Below, piece after piece: positions 26,709 to 35,121 of a DNA stretch of 64,000 nt. The DNA lies in NCBI RefSeq assembly GCF_013402875.1, contig NZ_CP058579.1, positions 1,922,001 to 1,986,000 of the forward strand, given 5' to 3'. The position numbers and the translations under genes are program-made. The notes beneath the pieces were generated by a model, which was not told the DNA's origin, did not search any database, and saw only the letters and a list, made by a program, of their open reading frames with translations. The DNA is from Halorarum salinum. GTDB lineage: Archaea > Halobacteriota > Halobacteria > Halobacteriales > Haloferacaceae. Each line of letters starts with the position of its first letter. Positions within the stretch are counted from its first letter, which is position 1.

Positions 26709-27243
26709 TCGGGGTGTGAACCCGATCGGTGCGCGTGCTTGCTGGAGGGCAAGCAGTGCGCCCGGCGGTAGCCGGGAGGCGATTGCGGTGGCGATCGGTC
26801 CAGAGTGGGAGTGCCCATCGGGGAGATGGGAGCGGGGCGTGCGCACTGTTGGACGGTCGTGCGCAGCGGAGAGAGCGGTCCCTGTCAGGGGGAGTGGGGC
26901 AGGGACCGGTGAGGGGGTGGTGAATCCACGAGGTGTGGTGCAGGGAGTTTCCACGCTGTGGAGTAACGGTGGCGGACGGGCGGTGTGTCGTCCTTGGAGG
27001 GGGATGGGCCGACACTGGCATATTGGGGTGTCGGTGGCTGGCGAACTGCCGGCGGGCAGGTTGTTCGCGGTGGGGTGCAAACCAGGTTGTGTGGTGGGAG
27101 GGCTAGACCGGGAGTGTGCGGTGCACGGTGGGTCTCCGGTGTAGCCGGGGCGTTATTGAGGAACGCATTCTCGCTGTCGCTCGAATCCGGAGGTAATCCG
27201 AGATGGATGGCTGACTGAGTAGGGTGCCGACGGTGTCGGCACC
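26707..27243 (+). ncRNA. Candidate structured RNA: G-rich run of at least a dozen hairpins
   Basis: The plus strand folds into consecutive stems. The best are 26707-26727 (7 bp), 26731-26761 (11 bp with a bulge), 26761-26776 (6 bp, GGTA loop), 26814-26830 (6 bp), 26840-26865 (7 bp), 26876-26908 (9 bp), 27009-27034 (7 bp), 27046-27059 (5 bp) and 27223-27243 (9 bp with a 3-base loop, terminator-like). Strand composition is strongly G over C. No frame on either strand looks like a protein. It matches neither RNase P, SRP nor tRNA by eye. It follows the HerA-like gene and polypurine tract and precedes a recombinase. A transcribed RNA is an inference; GC-rich sequence folds easily. Confidence 0.4.
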
Positions 27244-27433
27244 GCAGCTGATTGTGGACTTGTTGGTAGAGGGCGGGCCGTGTACGGAAGCGGCAGAGTA
27301 ACTCATCGAGAAGATTCACGGAGACGGCAGTAGCAATGGTTCGCGAGTAGTGTGATTCCGTTACTTCCGAGCATGGAAAGACCCAACCTTGCTTTAAGAG
27401 TTCGTGGCCCGGCTGGGGATAGATCGCAGCGAT

Positions 27434-27785
27434 ATGCCTGCGGTGGTCGGTGCAGTAACAATGGGCGAATCTGAAACGATCTATACCGCTATCCTGACGG
27501 CAGAGTACCGCGATGAACAGGATTCGTTTGACATCGATATTCAGTACGTGGAGGCGTTGCCGGCTCGTGGGCCGTCTACGCTCGTATACGGCCGGTATCC
27601 AATCAGAACATTAGCTGCCGGCCTGGACAACGATACGGAGAACGCCTTCACCGACTATCAGGCTCTGCAGGGACTCCCGAACGGGCCGGAAACGATGGTG
27701 AGACACACGAAATCAGGCGTTTCGGTGTTTCACGAGCCGGTCTGGATTGGGGCTCAAAGTCGAGTGGTTCGCACGAGAGCGAACC
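27434..27785 (+). pseudogene. Possible 5' gene fragment running into recombinase 3
   Basis: In the same frame as the 3' half of recombinase 3, an open frame from 27434 (MPAVVGAVTMGESETIYTAIL) gives about 110 residues of protein-like, acidic sequence (DIQYVEALPARGPSTLVYGRY). It has no own stop before the recombinase start at 27786, where the frame becomes antisense-like noise. It may be a small gene truncated by recombinase insertion. No family is recognised. Confidence 0.3.
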
Positions 27786-28795
27786 ATGGAACTCGAACCT
27801 ATCGACCCCGAAACGGCGCTGGAACTGTACATCGCAGAGAAAGAAATGGAGCTGTCGAAGTCGACGCTCCGGTCACACCGATCGCGGCTCGGCCACTTCA
27901 TCCGGTGGTGCGACGAGCGCGACATCACCAACCTGAACGAACTGACGGGCCGGAAGCTCCAGGAGTTCCGTCTCTGGCGACGGAACGACGGCGATCTTTG
28001 CAAGGTGAGCGTGAAGACGCAGATCGACACGCTGCGCGTCTTCATCCGGTGGTTGGGTCCATCGACGCTGTAGACCCAGAGTTGTACGTCAAGGTGATCT
28101 CACCGGACGTGACCCCGGACGAGAACAGCCGCGACGTAAAACTCGACGCCGAGGACGCGGAAGCGATTCTCCAACACCTCGAAACGTACGAGTACGCCTC
28201 TAGGGATCACGTCACCATCGCGCTGCTCTGGCACACGATGTTGCGGCGTGGAGCAGCCCGCGCCCTCGACGTCGACGACTACGACCCAGAAGAACAGTGT
28301 CTCGAGGTGCGGCATCGACCGGATTTGGACACGCCGATCAAGAACGGAACCGACGGCGAGCGCTTCATCGGGTTGTCCGGGTGGTTGTGCCAACTGCTCG
28401 ACGACTGGCTGCGCGATCGCCGCCCCGACGTGACGGACGACTACGGGCGCGAACCGTTACTGGCTACGCAGTACGGACGGCCGTCCAGGACGACGATCCC
28501 AAAGTACGCGTACCGGTGGTCACGGCCCTGCGCGTACGGCGAGGAGTGTCCGCACGGGCGGAATCTGGAGGATTGTGAAGCGACGGAGCAGGGACACGCG
28601 TCGAAGTGTCCTTCTTCGATCAGCCCGCACGCGATCCGCCGGGGGAGTATCACGCACCATCTGAAGGAGGACATCCCGGAGACCGCTGTGAGTGGTCGGG
28701 CTAACGTCAGTCAGCGGGTGCTGGACCAGCACTATGATCGGAGGACTCAGAGAGAGAAGATGGAGCAACGGAGAAAGTATCTGGATCAGTTGTAG
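27786..28795 (+). pseudogene. Tyrosine recombinase 3, frameshifted
   Basis: The start at 27786 (MELEPIDPETALELYI) aligns with paralogues 1 and 5. The frame runs through the core-binding domain (TLRSHRSRLGHFIRWC) to FIRWLG and then stops. The rest (SIDAVDPELYVKVISPDVTP onward) continues in the next frame to 28795. The break is at about 28054-28057, where GGTTGGGTCC lacks one base compared with the expected TGGAGTCC. Beyond it all catalytic elements are intact: MLRRGAARALDV, TPIKNGTDGERF, SPHAIRRG, VLDQHYDRR, and the CAYGEECPHGRNLEDC cluster. Either a recent pseudogene, an assembly error or a programmed shift. Confidence 0.75.
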
Positions 28796-28850
28796 CGACG
28801 GGGTCTAAGCGATAATTCTATCAGAAATCTCTCTGTGGGACGGAAATAGA

Positions 28851-29526
28851 ATGGAAGCTGATGCATCGGTACTGGAGTTCTACGAGCAGATTGATTCAAT
28901 GACGGGGACGCTCCCAGCGTTCAACGAGATGTTGTTCTATACCGGATCGCCGGATGCGAAGATCGTGGTCCTCAGTAAAGCGCCAACGTTACCGAACGGC
29001 CCCAATGACCACACGTTGTACCAAACGGTGACTGCGGGGGATAGGTGACCGGTCAGTAGATGATAATGCCTCGTTCTTCCGGACTTATCCCTTTCAGGAA
29101 GGGACGAGGAACGATCTGTTCCGGGAGTATGTCGACCGTCTCCTCGAGTTCTGCGACCGGCCGACCGAGGGGATTGGATTCACGGACCTCTGTAAGCGTC
29201 CGTTAGCTGCGTTCGGTGAAGAGACATCCCTTGATGAGGTGTGGAACGAGTCACCGTACAGCAGGGAGGATGTGATCCTAGTACAACTCCACCACGTCGA
29301 TCCAAAAATCGTAGTGTGCAACAAGAAAAACGTCTCCCGACTCCTTTCTCAAGCGTTTCTGGGGGATGACGGCTACGACAGTGACGGGTGGCCGGCGTCG
29401 ACATGGGATCGAGTGCAGTCGGAGGATGTGATTCTGGTTTATTCGACGATGGCCCACATGCAAATGAGCCTGTTGAGCCGGAAGCGCCTCTCTGAGGAGA
29501 TCCAGCGGTTGTACCGGGCGGGGTAG
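28851..29526 (+). pseudogene. Frameshifted gene, possibly uracil-DNA-glycosylase-like
   Basis: Frame one from 28851 (MEADASVLEFYEQIDSMTG) carries FNEMLFYTGSPDAKIVVLSKAP and ends at 29048. The sequence then continues in another frame from about 29040 (GDRSVDDNASFFRTYPFQEG, GIGFTDLCKRPLAAFGEE, EDVILVQLHHVDPKIVVCN) to 29526. A one-base insertion or loss near 29035-29045 (GCGGGGGATAGG) explains the break. The strand-plus-helix order and the KIVVLSKAP and FTDLCKRP segments recall the uracil-DNA glycosylase superfamily, but this is tentative. It follows the frameshifted recombinase. Confidence 0.5.
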
Positions 29527-29961
29527 AACTTTCGGCCTGAACAGGGCGGTCCACCGGATGCGGTCGTCTACGTCAATGACGTCAAGATCGAAGCAGAGTC
29601 CATGGCGGCGAGCGCCTTCGCGCAGGTCCGAGATCTGCTCCCGTGAGGGTTCGGTGTCGGAGTGGGTCTCCTTCTCAACGAGGGTTAGGTCGTCTGTCAG
29701 TTCGTTCACACGGTTGGCATCGGGGATGCGGTCGTTGATCTCCGGTGATCAGGGCGGCGGCCGGTGTGATCGGCGAAGGGGACATCCTCGAGCGCAGCTT
29801 TGACCAATTCGATGAACCTTAAACCTCTCCTGGGCATCATACCATACCCAAACCCAATGGTGGTCGACCTTTTTACGCAACTCCGAGATGTTATCGTCAG
29901 GGGAAATCTCCCATCGAAGCGCATGTTGAGAGTAGAGACTGATTTCATTTCGGGTCGTCAC
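29527..29961 (-). pseudogene. Decayed gene in three frames
   Basis: Protein-like pieces follow one another in three minus-strand frames: NEISLYSQHALRWEISPDDN and HHWVWVWYDAQERFKVHRIG (29961 down to about 29815), FIELVKAALEDVPFADHTGR (to about 29755), and INDRIPDANRVNELTDDLTL with CFDLDVIDVDDRIRWTALFR (29735-29550). Order is collinear, so it is one gene broken by at least two frameshifts. No family is recognised. It is convergent with the glycosylase-like pseudogene and downstream of the Rad50-like gene. Confidence 0.45.
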
Positions 29962-29998
29962 AAGCGCTTGGTAGATCCTCCTCTATTTTTCTGGGACG

Positions 29999-32500
29999 CT
30001 AATTCCATCGAAGATCGTAGTGATTGCGGCAATTGCATCTCAATTCGCAGTATCCGTCGAACTCCTCGTACCGGATCGAGGAGCCACACTCATCGCAATA
30101 GAGGAGATCATAAGCTTTCTTGTGGGCTTCATAGACTTCCTCAAACTCGTCAAGACTGAGTGTCAACCATTTTCCTGGAGACCAGTGGACTCGTCGATTT
30201 ACCTTATTGAGCTGCTGACCGACGTCGTTTAGCACTTTGCCAAACTCACTATCAAGATCATCTACGCGTTCCCACATCTCTTCCTCATCATCGGCGTGAA
30301 GATTCAGGTTGTCCTTTGCTCGGCCTGTGAGGGTGTTCAGCCTCCCCGAAACTGCATCCCTGAAGTCACTAAGCCGATATGTCCCACTGGGGTCATACTC
30401 CACTTTCCCCCCTATTGACATACACGTCTGTTGTAACATTCGCTCCGTAGCATATCGGAGCTCGTGAGCCGCTCGTTCCATCTCGTCGTCAGCCATAGCT
30501 TCTTCGACCGTTTCCCACTGTTCGTAAACATCGATGTAACTTCGGCTCTCTTTCACCCCGTCGTCTATTGACCACTCGCGAAGGTGGACCTTTGATCCGC
30601 CGTAGAGTGCCCCCTGGGACCTCAGTTGTTCGGCCCAAAGCTCGTCGTGGGTAGTAATGATGATCTGATATTCATCTGCAAATTCCTCAGCAATCGTACG
30701 TGCAATCTGAAGCCTATGATCTTGATCAACGGACATGACGACATCATCGAGGAGAAGAAGCGATTTTTCGTCGTGTTGCAGATAATCAGTAAGCGCGAGA
30801 TGAAGACAGAGTCCCAAGGAATCGAGATGTCCCTCGCTAAACACGGAATGGGGAGGATATTCCCCGGCATCGTAGAATTCCTTCTTAAGATCAGCTCCTG
30901 TATCGGTCACTTCGATCGAAGCTTCCGTCCCATCTTCATCGGGGTGAATCGAGCAATAGTAGGACTCCACTCGATCCGTGATGTCCTCGTAGATCGCACC
31001 AATGACCTCACAGCGTGATTCGATGAAAGCCCTTTCAGCAGTCTCGACATCACTGAGGAGGGATCGAAGTCGGTCGACCTCCTCATCGAGTTCCTCGTAT
31101 TCCTGCCACCGCTTTGCGATTGTGTCGATCCGCTCATATTCCTCCTCGGCCTCACTGAGGTCGTCGAGCTCTTCCGTCCGGGACTGGAGTGAATTGGAGG
31201 CTCTGACAATCCGTTTATCTTCAATATCGATCTTCGGGGCCTCTGGTTCACAGATTGGCAACTCCAATCGATGGAAACTTCGATCGTGAATCAGACCTCC
31301 CCGGAGGGAATCCAATGATTCCTCAACTCTTCGTTCGAATTTCTCCAATTCCTCGACTTCCGGATATTCGTCTTCATCCAATTCCTTGACGAGGTACGTG
31401 AGGTGGTCCAGTCCCTCTTCAAGACGGTTGACAATATCCTGCTGAAGTTCGTCGAGGTGATTGAGTACGCTTTGGAATTCTCGGAGTTCCTCCCGCCGTC
31501 GACGAACGTCCTCATGCAATGGCATTTTCTCGTCCCAATCCTGCTGACAAAGCGGGCAAACGTCTGCGTCAGGAGGGATTACGTCCTCACCGAGTTCTAG
31601 CAGCTCAAGCCGTTTTGCGCTAACATCGGCCGATTCTCGTTCTCTGCATTCCTCAAGCAACGAGTTCACCCGTTCGAGTTCTGTTGGCAGCTCTTCCTCC
31701 AGTCGGTCGAGCCAAGCAACAAAATTCTGGAGTTCCACTTGGGGTCGCTCTCGACGGAGCGCCTGGGCAGAAAGTGTCTCAAGCGGGGATTCGACGTCAT
31801 CTCGGACGGATTCTGGATCGATTGTCTCAATCGGATCGCCGCCAAAGGATTCTCGTAGCCCGTTAATCTCCTCTAGAAGGGCCTTCCTCAGTTCGTGTTC
31901 TTCGTCCGTATTTGAATCTGCAAGCTCTTGGAGTCGCTCAAACGTGTTTTCTCGCTTGGCTTTTGCGTCTTCTAACTCACCTTCGAGGTTCCTACGGGTC
32001 CGTTGTAGTGATAGTCGCCTGTCATCGATGTCAGGCAGGTTTAACAACTCACTGAGAACTTGCCGTCGAGACTTCGGTTGCGTGATGATGAGGTCCAAGA
32101 GATCATCACGTGTAAGGATGTGCTGGCCTTGCTGGGCCGTTTCGATGATGTGGAGCAATGAATCTGGAAGGTCTTCTTGTGGCGGATCGAGGCGGGAATC
32201 GTCGACAGATCGCTGAACGTCTACACTATCGTCCGCACTCTCATCATTAAATGTGGCCGACACGACACAATCGCCATCTGCATTGACGTTCCGAATGATC
32301 TCATCTTTATTTACACTCCCCATTCCAGGTCGATCCAGCTGTCGAATATTGTTTGTGAGAAGATAGTTGATGGCCTCTAAGACCGAACTCTTCCCAGATC
32401 CGTTCGGCCCTACGATGATCGCATTTCCACAGTCGGGCTCGAAGGTGTATTCGTCCTTGATTCCCCGAAAATTCTGAATCTTGAGTGTCTGAAGTTCCAT
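29999..32500 (-). CDS. Rad50/SMC-like ATPase with zinc-hook CxxC and C-terminal zinc ribbon
   Basis: 833 residues. The N-terminal ABC half has QNFRGIKDEYTFEPD and Walker A VGPNGSGKSSVLEAIN (about residue 31). Long coiled coils (about 150-310 and 330-490) flank CPLCQQDW near residue 315, a Rad50-style zinc hook. The C-terminal half has the signature-like FSEGHLDSLGLCLHLAL and Walker B KSLLLLDDVVMSVDQDH. After the ATPase comes a helical part and a zinc ribbon (YCDECGSSIRYEEF, LRCNC). No Mre11 partner is nearby. Instead a 58-residue gene lies 3 bases upstream. This resembles SMC-type defence ATPases (Lamassu or ABC-three-component kinds) more than housekeeping Rad50; that is inference. Confidence 0.75.
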   Translation of the reverse strand: MELQTLKIQNFRGIKDEYTFEPDCGNAIIVGPNGSGKSSVLEAINYLLTNNIRQLDRPGMGSVNKDEIIRNVNADGDCVVSATFNDESADDSVDVQRSVDDSRLDPPQEDLPDSLLHIIETAQQGQHILTRDDLLDLIITQPKSRRQVLSELLNLPDIDDRRLSLQRTRRNLEGELEDAKAKRENTFERLQELADSNTDEEHELRKALLEEINGLRESFGGDPIETIDPESVRDDVESPLETLSAQALRRERPQVELQNFVAWLDRLEEELPTELERVNSLLEECRERESADVSAKRLELLELGEDVIPPDADVCPLCQQDWDEKMPLHEDVRRRREELREFQSVLNHLDELQQDIVNRLEEGLDHLTYLVKELDEDEYPEVEELEKFERRVEESLDSLRGGLIHDRSFHRLELPICEPEAPKIDIEDKRIVRASNSLQSRTEELDDLSEAEEEYERIDTIAKRWQEYEELDEEVDRLRSLLSDVETAERAFIESRCEVIGAIYEDITDRVESYYCSIHPDEDGTEASIEVTDTGADLKKEFYDAGEYPPHSVFSEGHLDSLGLCLHLALTDYLQHDEKSLLLLDDVVMSVDQDHRLQIARTIAEEFADEYQIIITTHDELWAEQLRSQGALYGGSKVHLREWSIDDGVKESRSYIDVYEQWETVEEAMADDEMERAAHELRYATERMLQQTCMSIGGKVEYDPSGTYRLSDFRDAVSGRLNTLTGRAKDNLNLHADDEEEMWERVDDLDSEFGKVLNDVGQQLNKVNRRVHWSPGKWLTLSLDEFEEVYEAHKKAYDLLYCDECGSSIRYEEFDGYCELRCNCRNHYDLRWN

Positions 32501-32503
32501 GGA

Positions 32504-32680
32504 TTAGCTCCTATCCTCTATCACTTGTTCAGAGAACTCATAAGGCGGATCGTCAGCCAAGGCGTTGGCGAGAATAGTCTCTGCAACGTCTTCGTCAACG
32601 CTACTCTCCTCAATTTTCGATCTGAATGTATCGAAAATCTCCTCTCGGATTTCGTCAGTGCTCGCACCTGGTTGGACCAT
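32504..32680 (-). CDS. Small protein partnering the Rad50-like ATPase (58 aa)
   Basis: 58 residues, MVQPGASTDEIREEIFDTFR through ETILANALADDPPYEFS to the stop 3 bases before the ATPase start. It is mostly helical and acidic. The tight spacing means co-translation, so it is probably a subunit or regulator of the ATPase, as the small middle components are in ABC-three-component systems. There is no sequence family recognised. Too short for standard calls, but codon usage, start and position agree. Confidence 0.6.
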   Translation of the reverse strand: MVQPGASTDEIREEIFDTFRSKIEESSVDEDVAETILANALADDPPYEFSEQVIEDRS

Positions 32681-32846
32681 TGATGGTAAACGTAGCTGAC
32701 TGGTAACTAAAAAAACTCTTTGGGGATTCGAGTGTTTTTAAGCCCGTAAGCGAATAGTTCGACTTCAGCTTCGGGAGCCTATTGGAGAACTTCATACTGG
32801 CACAACGACGTTCTACGGAGGTGTTTGGCAGAGGGTTCGACGAGGA

Positions 32847-32987
32847 GTGGTGACTTCTGTACGTCGTATCACGCGAGTCGAGAGCCAGGTGGTCTTTGCT
32901 GCCGGCGAAGAACCGAAGGCGTTCTTGGAGGCGTTATCGATCGATATCGTCGAATTCAAGACGGAATCAACCATCAGATTCGTTTAG
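32847..32987 (+). pseudogene. C-terminal fragment of an unidentified protein
   Basis: A frame ending at 32987 reads TSVRRITRVESQVVFAAGEE and PKAFLEALSIDIVEFKTEST, protein-like to the stop. In the same frame upstream (to about 32750) the sequence remains plausible (LQLREPIGELHTGTTTFYGG) but there is no ATG, GTG or TTG before the GTG at 32847. It overlaps the stop of recombinase 4 by 21 bases, tail to tail. Probably the remains of a gene truncated by a rearrangement at the recombinase. Confidence 0.35.
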
Positions 32988-34082
32988 CGCATTGCGGAGA
33001 ACTTCTCGCCGCTGCTGTATCTTCTCGTCTTCAGTTCGTATATCGTAGTGTTCGTAGATTACCACTGGTGAGACGTTGCACCGGTCACTGACGACCTCGA
33101 CGGGAACACCCGCCTTGAGGAGTCGGGTGATGTAGCCCCGACGGATGGGGTGCGGCGTGACGCTCGACGGGCACTTCGACGCTTGGTCAAGATCGGTTGC
33201 GGCGCCGCACTCGTCGGGGTCCCGGTCGTGAGGACACTTCAGACCGACCACACATTGGCGGGACCACTTGTAGACGTACTTCCGAATGGTCGACTTCGAG
33301 AGCCGACCCTGTGGAGAGGCTAGCAGTGGATCACGACCGTGCTCATCCGCCACGTCCGGCCGTCGGTTCTTGAGGTAGTCCTCGATGAGGTCACACGCCT
33401 CTGAGGTAATACTAACCGGCCGCTCTCCCTGGGGACCGTTCTTGAGCGGCGTCTCGGTATCTGGCCGGTGGACCAGCTTCAGATGCGGGTGTTCGTCCTC
33501 CCGCTGATAGTCGTCGACATCAAGCCCGTGAGCGCCGCCCATCCGCATGCCCGTCTCGACCAGAATTAGCCAAGTCAAGTGCTCGACGGTCGCGTACTCG
33601 TACTTCTCCAGGTAATCGAGGATCTCGTTTGCCCGGTCCGTCGTGAGGGTAGTCTCGCGGACGTTCCCGCCGTCGGGGATGACGGGCGACTTAATCTTCT
33701 TGAACAGCCCGTGCTGCACTGCGTCGATGGTCTCACACCACTCGACGAACACGCGGAGCGTGTCCATCTGGGTCTTCTCGCTGGTGACGTTGAGGTCTTC
33801 GCGCCGCCAGACGCGGAACTCGTGGACGTCGCGAGCGGAGAGATCGTTGAGGTTTTCCATGCCCTGCTCGTCGCACCAATCGACGAAGAAACCGAGCCGG
33901 GACCGGTGGGACCTGACGGTGGCCTGCTGGCACTCGCGGGCCTTATCCTCCAGGTAGAGGTCCAGCGCCTCCTGCGGTGAGATCGGCTCCAGCGTCGTCT
34001 CCGTCCGCTCCAAGATGTCCCGGAGGAGCGCTTCGGTCTCGTCTGAATCGATTACATCGGGGATGTCGTTCGACACAGTCAC
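32967..34082 (-). CDS. Tyrosine recombinase 4 with Cys/His insertion
   Basis: 371 residues. N-terminal helical extension (ETEALLRDILERTETTLEP), core-binding domain (ATVRSHRSRLGFFVDWC), catalytic Arg in GMRMGGAHGLDVDDY, Lys in TPLKNGPQGERPV, HxxR in TPHPIRRGYITRL and Tyr in VIYEHYDIRT. The Cys/His cluster CVVGLKCPHDRDPDEC with KCPSS is the clearest in the set. It is the only paralogue with an overlapping small upstream gene (ATGA at 34079-34082) encoding an RHH-like protein, giving a recombinase-repressor operon. It borders the broken toxin module and the Rad50-like operon. Confidence 0.87.
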   Translation of the reverse strand: MTVSNDIPDVIDSDETEALLRDILERTETTLEPISPQEALDLYLEDKARECQQATVRSHRSRLGFFVDWCDEQGMENLNDLSARDVHEFRVWRREDLNVTSEKTQMDTLRVFVEWCETIDAVQHGLFKKIKSPVIPDGGNVRETTLTTDRANEILDYLEKYEYATVEHLTWLILVETGMRMGGAHGLDVDDYQREDEHPHLKLVHRPDTETPLKNGPQGERPVSITSEACDLIEDYLKNRRPDVADEHGRDPLLASPQGRLSKSTIRKYVYKWSRQCVVGLKCPHDRDPDECGAATDLDQASKCPSSVTPHPIRRGYITRLLKAGVPVEVVSDRCNVSPVVIYEHYDIRTEDEKIQQRREVLRNALNESDG

Positions 34083-34285
34083 AGCAGCTCCGCCCAGAAC
34101 TCTTCGAGCGAGCCGTCCGGATGGAAAGCTTCGATCCGATCGGGGTTCTCCTGGACGTAGTACTCCACGGCTCTGCGGAGCAGGTCGGTCGCTTGTTGGT
34201 CAGTCTCGTCGAGGGCGTCCACGATCAAGGTCGCCTCGTCATCCGGGAGGCGGGTCGCGAACGCCCGGGAGCTGTTTGAGCCCAT
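34079..34285 (-). CDS. Ribbon-helix-helix-like small protein upstream of recombinase 4 (68 aa)
   Basis: 68 residues from the ATG at 34285 (MGSNSSRAFATRLPDDEATL); another ATG at 34312 would add 9. A minus-strand TATA-like TCTATTTT (34311-34318) sits 26-33 bases ahead of 34285, so the shorter, leaderless start fits best. The pattern is one beta strand (AFATRLPDD), a helix (TLIVDALDETD) and a second helix (ATDLLRRAVEYYVQEN), as in RHH repressors and antitoxins. It overlaps the recombinase start by 4 bases. Direct and inverted repeats just upstream are likely operators. Confidence 0.55.
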   Translation of the reverse strand: MGSNSSRAFATRLPDDEATLIVDALDETDQQATDLLRRAVEYYVQENPDRIEAFHPDGSLEEFWAELL

Positions 34286-34358
34286 CGGCTTGGCCGATGG
34301 GAAATCCGACAAAATAGATTGGTGAGAATTGGCGGTTGGTGAGGCACCAATTCACCAA
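34281..34358. repeat. Hairpin plus TTGGTGAG repeats at the RHH/recombinase promoter
   Basis: 34281-34301 is a perfect 9-base stem with a TTG loop (CCCATCGGC/GCCGATGGG). Next to the TATA box are two direct copies of TTGGTGAG (34319-34326 and 34336-34343, spaced 17) and the opposite-orientation CACCAATTCACCAA (34345-34358). Further CCACCAA-type copies continue to about 34490. They suit a repressor operator or a recombinase binding site. Confidence 0.55.
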
Positions 34359-34527
34359 TATCGGTGCTGGAAGCGGAAGATTTCTTGCGAAATTGCAGTC
34401 GGACCACCAATTTCGAGTGAACGACAATTAGCTCGGTTGGTGGTCGGAATCCAATTTGGTCACCTCGCCACCAACTTCGTCACCCACACGTCGATTTTCG
34501 AATTGCCAATTGTTGGTCAGGGGCCCC

Positions 34528-35095
34528 TCAAACTGGACGATCATGCTCGATATCCGCTTCGGAAAAGGTGACCTCGAACGTCCGCGCGCGGCGGGTAGTC
34601 AGGCGGTTGTACCCTATTCGGGTCGTTCCGATGTACTCGTTCAATTCAGAAACGACGTCGTCGGCTAGATCGAGTGTAACGGTCGCGACGTGCTCGTCTT
34701 CCAAGTGGTCCTTGAGTGTCACCGGATTCCAGGGCGAGACGAACGATCGCCGCGGGAGCGACCTCTCGATGAAGGGGTCGTTTCGTTGCGTCCTGTGAGT
34801 GTAACAGCCGCAACGACGTGTTCCTCGCCGTAGAAGGGATGCCGGTCGTTGGAGATGACGCCGTCCGGCCGTCGGCCACCGGCATCAAAGGTAGTTCGGG
34901 CTGTAACAACGGCCTCGAGCGGAAACTCCCTTCAACTGTCCTCGGTTTCTCTGAGACGTTCGAGGTCGTCTGTCCAGTCGGGGTTCCGACCGTACCTCTG
35001 GTCTTCGTACGCGGAAGTAACAGGCGTGAGATCGAATCTTGGCCAGTTCTCATACTTGTTACTTGATCCTGTATAGATGACCCTCTCTGGATCTT
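34528..35095 (-). pseudogene. Broken toxin-antitoxin module (MazF/PemK-like toxin, upstream antitoxin remnant)
   Basis: Reading leftwards, an antitoxin-like C-terminus (YENWPRFDLTPVTSAYEDQR to RLRETEDS) ends at the TGA at 34932-34934. Immediately after comes a MazF/PemK-like sequence: FPLEAVVTARTTFDAGGRRP, DGVISNDRHPFYGEEHVVAA, then, after a shift near 34785-34795, FIERSLPRRSFVSPWNPVTL and VATVTLDLADDVVSELNEYI. SND and SPW are typical of the toxin fold. The toxin has no start codon after the antitoxin stop, and the antitoxin loses its 5' end at the RecQ gene. So it is probably dead. Confidence 0.55.
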
Positions 35096-35121
35096 GGGAA
35101 ATACTTTTAGCGAGACAACCG

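Noticed and set aside
26515-27144. Open frame of 209 residues on the plus strand (and mirrored ones on the minus strand)
   Set aside because: It spans the polypurine tract and the hairpin-rich DNA. The product is low-complexity Lys/Glu/Arg then Gly-rich, with no protein-like pattern.
27150-27200. Possible tRNA-like T-loop (GCTCGAATCC)
   Set aside because: No acceptor stem, D-arm or anticodon arm could be assembled around it. No tRNA was found anywhere by eye.
34319-34490. CRISPR-like array
   Set aside because: The repeats are only 8-14 bases, irregularly spaced and in both orientations, so they are operator-like rather than a CRISPR array.
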